Shown: piece by piece, positions 14,456-21,784 of the stretch
How positions within the stretch are numbered: the first letter of the stretch is position 1
How the letters are laid out: every line of letters begins with the position of its first letter
Assembly: GCA_017444325.1 (NCBI GenBank)
Contig: JAFSWV010000030.1
Coordinates: 1 to 22,298 of the forward strand
DNA from: a bacterium
GTDB lineage: Bacteria > Auribacterota > UBA3054
Reading direction: 5' to 3'
Length of the DNA stretch: 22,298 nucleotides
Translations under genes and position numbers: made by a program
The notes under the pieces: model-generated
The model's input: the letters and a program-made list of their open reading frames with translations, nothing else
Databases searched by the model: none
What the model was told of the DNA's origin: nothing

Positions 14456-14615
14456 GTCGCGGAGACGCCATGTCCCCCTCGCTCACGGACTACGCGCGCC
14501 TGGCATTGATTTGCGTCCTCCGTGAGTTCGCTTGGGGGTACATGCTGCGTTCGCACTTGAGTCTTGTCAGCGTCCTCCGTGAGTTCGCTCAGGTGGGCAT
14601 GCCGCTCTCCGCGAC
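14456..14615. repeat. Intergenic inverted/direct repeat element (three related units)
   Basis: The 271-bp gap between dapL and the next gene holds a structured repeat. The 20-mer GCGTCCTCCGTGAGTTCGCT occurs exactly twice in direct orientation (14513-14532 and 14570-14589), 57 bp apart. A third, imperfect copy is inverted at about 14480-14495 (CGCTCACGGACTACGC). The outer arms, 14456-14495 and 14570-14615, form a long imperfect inverted repeat sharing GTCGCGGAGA, CATG, CTCACGGA-type and ACGC blocks. The inner arms, 14472-14495 and 14513-14541, can pair instead. It is probably a REP/BIME- or MITE-like palindromic repeat, or a transcription-blocking hairpin. Nothing suggests it is coding. Confidence 0.65.
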
Positions 14616-14677
14616 TAAGCCAGGGCTGGAAATTATGATAAAATTAAGTAAACACTAACCAACTTGATGGAATGGAA

Positions 14678-15643
14678 ATGAGAAAGTTCTTGCTTTTTGG
14701 GCTTTTTTTTGCCTTCGGATCTCTTTGCGCCAACGCTATGATCAATTACCAGGGGAAACTCAGGATAGAAGTGCTGGACGAGGAAAACGGTTCGCCTGTC
14801 CCGGGCTATGAGTTTTCAGTCAGCGAGGATTACAACCACACCAAGATCATTTCCACGGTCAAAACTGATATCAACGGCTATGGCTGGGGCAAAAAGCTGA
14901 AGCCCGGCGAATACTACATCTTCAACAGCGCGACTTCCGGCGGCTACGCTCCCTACGAAGGCGGCGGTCCTTTTACTTTCCCCGCCGCCGGCACCTCCAT
15001 GGTCTTCAAAGTCAAAAGCGGCAACAAGGCCGCACTGATAGATCCGCCGGGATCGGAGTGCACTCTGAAGATGTCGGCCATTGTTACGGACGAGACGCTG
15101 GGAAGGATAGATGCCGACAGCGAGCACAGATTTTTCGTCAGCTGCAAAGGCAACATCTTTTCCGACGGCTTCTGCCTTATCTCCAAGGGTGATGACGGAT
15201 ATTTGAAAGGCAAGGACATAAGCTTGAATTTCAAGCGCAAAAAAACCACGCTGACTTTCAAGATCGGCCCGGCTTACGCGAACAATTATTTCAATTTGGG
15301 AACTTATTCTGAAGACACCCCCTTTGTCGAGGAACTGCTTCCGGTAAATAATTTCTCCGGAAAAAACACCAACGTTCACAACCAGGACAAAGATCCTTTC
15401 AACAACAGCACGGTGACCTTCCGCCACGGCTGGGTCAAGGAACCGGCAATGTTCGGAGGCATGAGTTTCAAATTTACCGACAAGGGCAGCCAGTATTCCT
15501 GCGATGAAACCACGACTGTGGAAGGAATGAAAGTCGCGCTCAAGGCTTCCGTTGGCAAGAAGAATCACAAACTTAAACTGACCATGAAGGCTTATGACTG
15601 CATAGGCTGCAATTTCCGGTTTACGAAAAACGAAGACAAATAA
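14678..15643 (+). CDS. Secreted protein of unknown function with prealbumin-like N-terminal domain
   Basis: About 321 aa. A signal peptide (MRKFLLFGLFFAFGSLCANA) is followed by a beta-sandwich-like segment (about 25-85: GKLRIEVLDEENGSPVPGYEFSV, later TDINGYGWGKKLKPGEYYI) that resembles carboxypeptidase-regulatory/SpaA-type prealbumin folds. The rest is Lys-, Gly- and Asn-rich with scattered Cys, including a CIGC near the C-terminus, so disulfides are possible. I do not recognise the family. ATG 14678 is preferred because GGAA (14669-14672) sits 5 nt upstream; an ATG two codons earlier (14672) is also possible. It is followed after 28 nt by a lipoprotein gene, probably in one transcript. No clear promoter is seen; a TATGAT at 14634-14639 lacks a -35. 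Confidence 0.8.
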   Translation: MRKFLLFGLFFAFGSLCANAMINYQGKLRIEVLDEENGSPVPGYEFSVSEDYNHTKIISTVKTDINGYGWGKKLKPGEYYIFNSATSGGYAPYEGGGPFTFPAAGTSMVFKVKSGNKAALIDPPGSECTLKMSAIVTDETLGRIDADSEHRFFVSCKGNIFSDGFCLISKGDDGYLKGKDISLNFKRKKTTLTFKIGPAYANNYFNLGTYSEDTPFVEELLPVNNFSGKNTNVHNQDKDPFNNSTVTFRHGWVKEPAMFGGMSFKFTDKGSQYSCDETTTVEGMKVALKASVGKKNHKLKLTMKAYDCIGCNFRFTKNEDK

Positions 15644-15671
15644 GCAATTAACACAACACAAAGGAACGATC

Positions 15672-16106
15672 ATGAAAAAAATTGCATTAGCGGCGCTGCT
15701 TTTTGGCGTACTCATCCTCACGGGCTGCTCCGGCCTTTCGATCCAGGAAAAACAGTCCTACAGAAGCTTGCAGTCCCAGGGCATCACCATCGACCATCCG
15801 ATCGGATTGTGGGAAAAACCCGCCAGCCCTGTGGCCGCCGGTTTTCTTAACCTGCTTCCCGGCTGCGGCAACTTTTATCTGGCCTGCGGCAACGCCGGCG
15901 ACAGCGAGCACTTTGTGCTGGGCTTCGTCAACATGCTGTTCTGGCCCTTCTCCGCTGTCTGGGGCATCCCCGAAGCGGTGGTGGACGCGGACAACATCAA
16001 CAAGCGCGACATGATCCACTTCTATACCTTCGACATCGGCGGCGAGGAAGCCCTGGCCGAAAGAGGCTTGCAGATGAACAAGCGCGCGCAGGTGGAAAGG
16101 AAATAA
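15672..16106 (+). CDS. Small conserved lipoprotein of unknown function
   Basis: A 144-aa lipoprotein with a standard lipobox LTGC and the lipidated Cys at residue 19. The mature part contains SLQSQGITIDHPIGLWEKPASPVAAG, NLLPGCGNFYLACGNAGDSEHF and a hydrophobic stretch NMLFWPFSAVWGIPEAVVDADNINKRD. I recall similar small uncharacterised lipoproteins with NxLPGxGNFYLA and a WGIPEA-DA-NINKR segment in other bacteria, but no function. The segment around residues 78-100 could dip into a membrane. A ribosome binding site (AAGGA) lies 7 nt before the ATG. It ends at a bidirectional terminator. Confidence 0.8.
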   Translation: MKKIALAALLFGVLILTGCSGLSIQEKQSYRSLQSQGITIDHPIGLWEKPASPVAAGFLNLLPGCGNFYLACGNAGDSEHFVLGFVNMLFWPFSAVWGIPEAVVDADNINKRDMIHFYTFDIGGEEALAERGLQMNKRAQVERK

Positions 16107-16119
16107 CTTTTCTCTTACC

Positions 16120-16153
16120 GCAAAAAAAAGAGCGCCGAGAGGCGCTCTTTTTT
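16120..16153. terminator. Bidirectional terminator between the lipoprotein gene and lpd
   Basis: Stem GAGCGCC (16128-16134) and GGCGCTC (16139-16145) with loop GAGA, flanked by eight A on the left and eight T on the right. The arrangement is symmetric and can end transcription from both sides: the rightward lipoprotein gene and the leftward kinase-ligA-lpd operon, which converge here. Confidence 0.9.
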
Positions 16154-16170
16154 TTGCTCGCGTTTTTCTT

Positions 16171-17355
16171 TTACTTTCTGGGCGGGGCTTGGTGGACGCA
16201 GAGCTTGTGGATGGCGTGGGCCGCTTCCATGACGCCCTCCGCGAGGCTGGGGTGGGCGTGGATGACGTCGCCCAGCTCTTTGGCGGTCATCTTCTTTGAG
16301 ATGGCGAGAGCCAACTCCGCTATGATGTCGGAGGCGTGCGCGCCCATAATTTGAGCGCCAAGCAGTTCGTCGGTCTTGGCGTCGGCTATGAGACGGAAGA
16401 AGCCTTCAATTTCGCCCATGGCCAGGGCTTTCCCAAGCGCGCCGATAGGGAACTGGGCGATTACGACTTCATGTCCCAGTTCAATGGCCTTCGGTTCGGA
16501 GAGCCCTACGGAAGCGATCTCGGGAACGGTGAAGATGCAAGAGGGCACCACGCGGTAATCCATGATTTCGTCCTTGCCAGCGCAGTTTTCCGCGGCCACG
16601 ATGCCCTGGGCCGTGGCGACGTGGGCCAAAAGGATCTTGCCGGTGATGTCGCCGATGGCGTAGATGTTGGGAACTTTCGTTCTCATTTTGTCGTCCACCG
16701 TGACGAAGCCGCGCTCCGTTTCGATGCCGAGCTTATCAAGGCCGATGTCATTGGTGTTCATGCTTCTGCCGATGGCCACCAGCATCTTTTCCGCTTCAAT
16801 GGTCGTTTCGCCGACTTTGCCCGTAACGCCTGTTTCCGTCAGAGCGATGTCGGAGATGCCCACGCCCAGCATGACGTTTATGCCGCGTTTTTTGAAGGCG
16901 CGCAGGATGTGCTTGGAGATTTCGGGATCTTCCAGAGGAAGAAGGCGGTCGAGCATTTCCACGATCGTGACTTTCGTTCCGCATTCCGCCAGTATCCCTG
17001 CGAATTCGCAGCCCACTACGCCGCCGCCGATAATTATGATGGAGGAGGGGAGCTTGTCCTGGGAGAGGAAAGTTTTGCTTTCCACGATCTTTTCATCGTC
17101 GAAGGGAATGAAGCGGGGACGGGCTGATTCGCTGCCTGTGGCGATGATGCAGTTTTTGAATTCCACGGTCTCCATTCCGTTTTCGGTCTCGACTTCCGCA
17201 TGGTTCTGGTCCACGAAGCGGGCCTTGCCCATGATGGTCGTGACGCCGTGAGCCTTCAATAGCTGGGCGATGCCGCCCGTCAGTTTCTTGACGACGGTGT
17301 CTTTTCTTTCGATGGCTTTGGGATAATCAATCGCTGCGCCTTCGGGATTGATCAC
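16171..17355 (-). CDS. lpd: Dihydrolipoamide dehydrogenase, main part after an in-frame TAA
   Basis: This open piece is the greater part of a flavoprotein disulfide reductase, the E3 component of 2-oxoacid dehydrogenase or glycine cleavage complexes. It holds the NAD-binding motif (IIGGGVVGCEFAG), the second FAD motif (NIYAIGDITGKILLAHVA), and the C-terminal dimer domain with the catalytic His-Glu pair in HAHPSLAEGVMEAA. The FAD-binding N-terminus and the redox disulfide lie just upstream in the same frame (to ATG 17565), cut off by TAA at 17392-17394. The first possible restart is GTG at 17355, with no ribosome binding site. A product from there would lack the redox cysteines and could not be active. 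The intact gene would code for 464 aa, a normal length. Confidence 0.85.
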   Translation of the reverse strand: MINPEGAAIDYPKAIERKDTVVKKLTGGIAQLLKAHGVTTIMGKARFVDQNHAEVETENGMETVEFKNCIIATGSESARPRFIPFDDEKIVESKTFLSQDKLPSSIIIIGGGVVGCEFAGILAECGTKVTIVEMLDRLLPLEDPEISKHILRAFKKRGINVMLGVGISDIALTETGVTGKVGETTIEAEKMLVAIGRSMNTNDIGLDKLGIETERGFVTVDDKMRTKVPNIYAIGDITGKILLAHVATAQGIVAAENCAGKDEIMDYRVVPSCIFTVPEIASVGLSEPKAIELGHEVVIAQFPIGALGKALAMGEIEGFFRLIADAKTDELLGAQIMGAHASDIIAELALAISKKMTAKELGDVIHAHPSLAEGVMEAAHAIHKLCVHQAPPRK

Positions 17356-17391
17356 GCCGAAAGCGGCGGCGTTTTTGACGGTGTGGAAAGC

Positions 17392-17565
17392 TTACGCGGA
17401 AGCGACCAGGGCTTTGGTGGGGATGCAGCCCCAGTTGAGGCAGGTCCCGCCCACGGCGGTCCTTTCAGCTATTACTACATTAAGTCCGCGCTGAGCGGCC
17501 CTGATGGCGGCCGGGTACCCGCCGGGTCCGGCGCCCATGACGAAAACATCGCAAGTGTAAGGCAT
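17392..17565 (-). pseudogene. lpd: N-terminal fragment of lpd, ends at in-frame TAA (codon 58)
   Basis: From ATG 17565 the frame reads MPYTCDVFVMGAGPGGYPAA, with the FAD-binding GxGxxG (11-16), and then TCLNWGCIPTK with the redox pair Cys42 and Cys47. It meets TAA at codon 58 after KALVASA. The text after the stop (AFHTVKNAAAFGVINPEG) continues the normal Lpd sequence in the same frame. One base change, for example from TAC/TAT (Tyr) or GAA (Glu), would restore it. The gene starts 21 nt after ligA without a visible ribosome binding site. No other damage is seen, so the stop is recent or an error in the sequence. Confidence 0.8.
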
Positions 17566-17586
17566 GGTTTTAAAAATTTTTTATTG

Positions 17587-19764
17587 TTAAAAAAGGTCCG
17601 AGAAGAGATCGCCCTGCGTCTCTTTTCCGGTATTTTCGTTTTTGTTTTCAGATCTGGCGTTCTTTTCCGCGGCGTTCCTCATCTTCCTGGCCGCCAGTTC
17701 TTCCTCTTTGTTTCCGGTTAGATCGTCGAAGAGACTCCCTTGCCTTTCCGGCTCCGGTTCCGGCGGCTCGAAGCCGCACATCTCGGCCAGTTCTTTCCAG
17801 GAGATGATCTTCGTTCCCAGTTCTAGCGCTTTGTCTATTTTGGAGCTGCGGGCGGAGACGTCCTCGGTGATGAGGAAGCTTGTCTGCTTTGAGACGGACT
17901 CGCTGACAGTGCCGCCGTATTTCAATATGGTGGAGGCGGCCTCCAGTCTGCTGACGCCTGGGATGGCGCCCGTGATGACGAAGATCTTTCCGTCCAGGAT
18001 CTTCGGGACGTCCTCCTCTTCCCTGTATTCCAGGCAGACGCCGGCGGAGCGGAGTTTTTCCAGCGCTTCAATATTCCTTGCGTTGGCGAAGAAACTCATG
18101 ATGCCTTTTGCGTTGATCTCGCCGATGCCTTCCACCGCCGTCAGTTCCTCAAGGGTTGCTTTTTCCAGTTTTTCGATGGTGGGGAAGCGCTTCGCCAAAG
18201 TCCTGGCGGTGGCGCTGCCAACGCCGGGGATCCCTATGGCGAAGAGGAGACGGTCATAGGGGCGCTTCTTGCTCAAATTAAGGGCATGATCGAGGTTGGC
18301 CGCGGACTTGTCTCCTATCTTGGAGAAAGCCAGCCAATTTGCGCCTTTGATGGCGTAGAGGTCGCCGTAGTCGGAGACGATCATTTTATCGACCAGCTCG
18401 TCTATGACCGCCGGGCCGAGTCCCATGATGTCCATGGCATTGCGGGAGGCGAAGTGCGCTATTACGCGCTTCAGGACCGCCGGGCAGGAGACATTGCTGC
18501 AAGTGATGGCGGCCATTTCCGGATCTCTGTAAACGTCGCTTCCGCAGACGGGGCATTTGTTGGGAACTTCTATTTTCTGTTCGGAGCCGTCGCGCTTGTC
18601 CTTCAATACGCCTACGATGTCGGGAATGATCTCGCCGGCTTTTTCCACCAATACGGTATCGCCGACTCGAATGTCGAGTCTTTCGATCTCGTCGAAATTG
18701 TGGAGCGTGGCTCTTGAAACTTTCGTGCCGGCAAGATGCACCGGTTCCAGGTTCGCGACCGGCGTGATGGCGCCCGTTCTGCCGACCTGCAGTGAAACGC
18801 TCAAAAGTTTCGTCTCAGCGCTTTCGGCCGGGAACTTGTAGGCGATGGCCCAGCGCGGGGATTTGGCGGTGGCGCCCAGTTTTTCCCTGAGGGCGAAGCT
18901 GTTTATCTTGATGACGATCCCGTCGGTGGCGAAGGGAAGAGTGAAACGCTTTTCCTTCCACTCCTCGCAGAAAGCGATGGCTTCCTCGATGTTTTTGCAG
19001 ATCTTACAGGGCGAGGCTGCGGGGAGGCCGAGTTTTTTGTAAGCGGTCAAAAGCTCAAGGTCGTCCCAGGCGGGGAAGCAGGCGGAAGCGTAGGCTACGA
19101 AAGTGAGTTTCCTCGAGGCAGTGACGGCGGGGTCGTGCTGCTTCAAGCTTCCCGCCGCGGCGTTCCTGGCGTTGGCGAAAAGCGTTTCGCCGTTAAGTTC
19201 GCGCTCTTTGTTCAGGCGTTCCAGCTCTTTCAGGGGAAGCAAAACTTCGCCTCTCACGTGGAACGTTCCTTTGGGGGCGTTCTCCAAAAAGAGGGGAATG
19301 GCTTTGATGGTCCTTAAGTTGGCGGTGATGTCGTCGCCTTTTTCGCCGTCGCCCCTCGTTGCTCCAAGCGTGAATTTGCCGTCCGTATAGGTGAGCGAGA
19401 CAGCGAGGCCGTCGTACTTGAGTTCCGCGGAATAGCTGACTTTAAGACCAAGCTCTTTCTTCATCCTCTCGTCATATTCCCGCATGTCGGCATAGGAATA
19501 AGTGTTGCCGATGGAGAGCATGGGGACTTCATGACTAACGGTCTTGAATTCACCGGCTAATTCATTGCCGACTCTTTGGGTGGGGGAGTCGGGGGACTTT
19601 AATTCAGGGAACTGATTTTCCAGTTCTATCAATTCCGCCATCAGGCGGTCGTAATTCTGGTCGGTGATCTCCGGCGCGTTCTCAACGTAGTAGAGCCTGT
19701 CGTGCCGCCGAAGCTGGGCGCGCAGGGATTCTATCCTTTCTTTTACGTCAAGAAGCTCACTCAT
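17587..19764 (-). CDS. ligA: NAD+-dependent DNA ligase with clamp-motif C-terminal tail
   Basis: A 725-aa bacterial DNA ligase that seals nicks using NAD+. Domains in order are: the Ia NAD-binding region with HDRLYYVENAPEITDQNYD; the adenylation domain with active-site Lys116 in ELKYDGLA; the OB fold; a four-Cys zinc finger (CPVCG, then TCSNVSCP); helix-hairpin-helix repeats (GIPGVGSATARTLAKRFP, VEGIGEINAKGI); and a BRCT domain starting DGKIFVITGAIPG. After the BRCT come about 55 extra residues, charged and probably unstructured, with QGSLF (675-679) and QGDLF (717-721), close to the sliding-clamp-binding consensus QL[SD]LF. ATG 19764 overlaps the upstream stop as TGATG; a GTG one codon earlier (19767) is an alternative. 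Middle gene of the kinase-ligA-lpd operon. Confidence 0.96.
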   Translation of the reverse strand: MSELLDVKERIESLRAQLRRHDRLYYVENAPEITDQNYDRLMAELIELENQFPELKSPDSPTQRVGNELAGEFKTVSHEVPMLSIGNTYSYADMREYDERMKKELGLKVSYSAELKYDGLAVSLTYTDGKFTLGATRGDGEKGDDITANLRTIKAIPLFLENAPKGTFHVRGEVLLPLKELERLNKERELNGETLFANARNAAAGSLKQHDPAVTASRKLTFVAYASACFPAWDDLELLTAYKKLGLPAASPCKICKNIEEAIAFCEEWKEKRFTLPFATDGIVIKINSFALREKLGATAKSPRWAIAYKFPAESAETKLLSVSLQVGRTGAITPVANLEPVHLAGTKVSRATLHNFDEIERLDIRVGDTVLVEKAGEIIPDIVGVLKDKRDGSEQKIEVPNKCPVCGSDVYRDPEMAAITCSNVSCPAVLKRVIAHFASRNAMDIMGLGPAVIDELVDKMIVSDYGDLYAIKGANWLAFSKIGDKSAANLDHALNLSKKRPYDRLLFAIGIPGVGSATARTLAKRFPTIEKLEKATLEELTAVEGIGEINAKGIMSFFANARNIEALEKLRSAGVCLEYREEEDVPKILDGKIFVITGAIPGVSRLEAASTILKYGGTVSESVSKQTSFLITEDVSARSSKIDKALELGTKIISWKELAEMCGFEPPEPEPERQGSLFDDLTGNKEEELAARKMRNAAEKNARSENKNENTGKETQGDLFSDLF

Positions 19765-21602
19765 CACTCGCGCACTTTGATCACTTGCCCGGCTTTCAGT
19801 TCCTGGCCGCCGTTCAGTTCTTTAAGCTTGTCGGCGCTGAGGCCGAACTTTTTGCCGAGGCTGTAGTAGGTGTCGCCGTTCTGTACGGTGTAGTTCTCCT
19901 CGCCGGATGCTTCGGAGCTTTCGGTTGTCTCCACTACTTCCGCGGGCGCGCTCTCAACGGGCTCTTTCAGTTTCAGAACCATGCCGGGCTTGAGGCTGCT
20001 GTCGCTCATGCCGTTCCACTTCTGGATGTCTTCCACTTTGAGCTTATAGTTCCTGGCGATGGCCCAAAGGGAGTCGCCTTTTTTCACGGTGTATTCCGCC
20101 GGGGCTTCCTCAGTTTTCCCGAGTACGGCTTCGTCAACTTTGCTGGCGAGATTTTCGACCGCCTCTTTGGCGGCTTCCTTGGCGGCTTTCTCGACTTCCG
20201 CTTTCTGCGCGGCTAACTTTTCCGCTTCTTCCTTGGCGGCCTTTTCCGCCGCGGCTTTTTCAGCGGCTAGTTTTTCGGCCGCTTCCTTGGCAGCCTTCTC
20301 AGCTGCTTCTTTGGCGGCTTTTTCGGCCGCCGCTTTTTCCGCCGCTAATTTCTCCGCGGCTTCCTTGGCCGCTTTCTCCGCTTCTTCTTTTTCCTTCGTC
20401 ATACCGGAGAGCGCGGCGTCGGCTATGGTAAGCAGATCGTCCCCCTTTTTCTCTTCTTCCTTGGGAGGATCGGAGACGAGCTTCAAGGAGCCGATATCGG
20501 AAAAGTCGTCAGTTTTCGGTTTGGTCTCGGCGGGCTGCAGAGGCGCGCTGTTCGTGGGCTGCTCCTTGGCGACCGCTTCCGTGGGTTTGACCGTCTTCGG
20601 CTTCTCTTCTTTTTTGTTTTCAGGCGGCAAGGGCTTGATTATGTTGGAGGGGAAAACTTTTTCCAGGAAGGGGAATCTGTCCCTAAGCTGATCCTTGAAC
20701 GCGAAGCCCAAGACCAGCAGCACGCAGATAAGGCAGGAGAGATAGAACCAGATGTTCGTGTTCTTCTCTTCCCTCACGACGGGCGGGATGTCGTCCACGT
20801 GCGTGATGGCGCGCAGAAATTCCTGGTAGTTGGCGTAGCGTTCGTTTAAGTTGTAAGAGAGGGATTTGAAGATGAGTCCTTCCCAGCCGGGCGCGATGTC
20901 GTTGCGCATGTTGGGCAGGGCGGCTATTTCACCCTGGGGAGGAGCGCCTGTCAGCATAAGATGGCAGATGGCGCCCATGGCGAAGATGTCGCTCTGAACG
21001 GTGGGCGTTCCCTGGATCTCTTCCGGGGAGATGTAGGCGTCGTCGGGCTCGCTGGAAGTTCTGACGGCGGGAAGGCCGATGTCGGTCAGGCGGATCAATG
21101 GCCTGCCGGCGTTGGTCCCGCTGCCCTCGACGATCATGATGCCGTGCGGGTTGATGCCGCCGTAGGGGAGGTCAGCCGCGCTGTGCGCGTAAGTGAGCGC
21201 GTCCGTCAGCTGCGTTAAGAGGTCGGCTATGGCGTCCTCTTCCAGAAAACCTGGTGACTGGTTGAGAAATTCCTCGAGGTTAAGGCAGTCGTGGTCGTTC
21301 CTGCCGCCGATTTGCTTGTAGGCGGCGTATTCCTGCACCGTGTAGAAGTAGCCGTCCCTTATTGATCCGCTGGCCAGCTGCGGGACTATCGAGGGATGAT
21401 GAAGGCTCTCCCTTTCCCTGGCTATCGCCTGCGCCGCTTCCGCGTAGCGCCCGGGGCTATAGATTTTGAGAGCGGCCAGTTCGTGAGTCTTGACGTTCTC
21501 GGCAATGAAAACGCCGCCTGCTCTTCCCTGGCCTAAAAGCATAGATAATCTGTACTCGCCGCAGATAGTGCCCTGCCATTCTTTTGGATCAAATTTGCTC
21601 AT
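19764..21602 (-). CDS. Membrane pseudokinase with Ala-rich coiled coil and two LysM domains
   Basis: A 612-aa protein. Residues 17-268 have a Ser/Thr kinase fold: glycine loop GQGRAGGV (24-31), Lys46 in AALKIY, helix-C Glu, DIG (174-176) for DFG, SPEEI (192-196) for APE, SDIFAMG (204-210) and a late Arg255. The catalytic loop reads YGGINPHGIM (147-156) where active kinases have HRDIKPxNIL, so the catalytic Asp, Lys and Asn are all lost: a pseudokinase. A membrane helix spans about 284-302. Then come a Pro/Lys-rich linker, a long Ala/Lys/Glu coiled coil (about 399-490, TolA-like) and two LysM domains (504-546, 570-612), which bind peptidoglycan. The kinase-like part should be cytoplasmic and the LysM part periplasmic. 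First gene of an operon with ligA; its partner is unknown. Confidence 0.88.
   Translation of the reverse strand: MSKFDPKEWQGTICGEYRLSMLLGQGRAGGVFIAENVKTHELAALKIYSPGRYAEAAQAIARERESLHHPSIVPQLASGSIRDGYFYTVQEYAAYKQIGGRNDHDCLNLEEFLNQSPGFLEEDAIADLLTQLTDALTYAHSAADLPYGGINPHGIMIVEGSGTNAGRPLIRLTDIGLPAVRTSSEPDDAYISPEEIQGTPTVQSDIFAMGAICHLMLTGAPPQGEIAALPNMRNDIAPGWEGLIFKSLSYNLNERYANYQEFLRAITHVDDIPPVVREEKNTNIWFYLSCLICVLLVLGFAFKDQLRDRFPFLEKVFPSNIIKPLPPENKKEEKPKTVKPTEAVAKEQPTNSAPLQPAETKPKTDDFSDIGSLKLVSDPPKEEEKKGDDLLTIADAALSGMTKEKEEAEKAAKEAAEKLAAEKAAAEKAAKEAAEKAAKEAAEKLAAEKAAAEKAAKEEAEKLAAQKAEVEKAAKEAAKEAVENLASKVDEAVLGKTEEAPAEYTVKKGDSLWAIARNYKLKVEDIQKWNGMSDSSLKPGMVLKLKEPVESAPAEVVETTESSEASGEENYTVQNGDTYYSLGKKFGLSADKLKELNGGQELKAGQVIKVRE
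20175..20400 (-). repeat. Ala/Lys/Glu coding repeat in the pseudokinase gene
   Basis: Within the coiled-coil region, near-identical units coding for EKAAKEAAEKLAAEKAAA recur several times (DNA motifs such as GCGGCTTTTTC and GCTTCCTTGGC repeat on the plus strand). Period changes of 11 and 7 residues suggest expansion by slippage. Length may differ among strains. Confidence 0.75.
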
Positions 21603-21630
21603 AGTCTCGCATACTTTTGATAATTAGTTC

Positions 21631-21660
21631 ATTATACTATTATCGCCCGCGCTTTGCCAA
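21631..21660 (-). promoter_or_regulatory. Sigma70-like promoter of the pseudokinase-ligA-lpd operon
   Basis: On the minus strand, -35 TTGGCA (21660-21655), an 18-bp spacer and a perfect -10 TATAAT (21636-21631). The start of transcription would be near 21624, about 20 nt before the ATG at 21602, which has only a weak ribosome binding site. Confidence 0.65.
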
Positions 21661-21694
21661 CGGCAGAAGGGGGAAGGGGATTTTCATTATCCTA

Positions 21695-21723
21695 TTGAAA
21701 CGCGGTTCCCTATTTGGTATCAT
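21695..21723 (+). promoter_or_regulatory. gdhA: Sigma70-like promoter of gdhA
   Basis: -35 TTGAAA (21695-21700), a 17-bp spacer and -10 TATCAT (21718-21723) with an extended TGG before it. The leader of about 55 nt carries AAGGAG (21772-21777) ahead of the ATG. It is divergent from the pseudokinase promoter, with about 35 bp between the two -35 elements. Confidence 0.65.
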
Positions 21724-21784
21724 ATCCAACCGGATGTTTTGAAGATTAAAAACTAAAAGATACAACAATCCAAGGAGAACCGTT

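Noticed and set aside
14470..14658. 62-codon open frame with repeated VLREFA
   Set aside because: It only translates the intergenic repeat units, has no ribosome binding site, and codes for nothing recognisable.
16336..17127. 263-codon open frame on the plus strand opposite lpd
   Set aside because: It is a shadow of the NAD- and FAD-binding regions of lpd and has no ribosome binding site.
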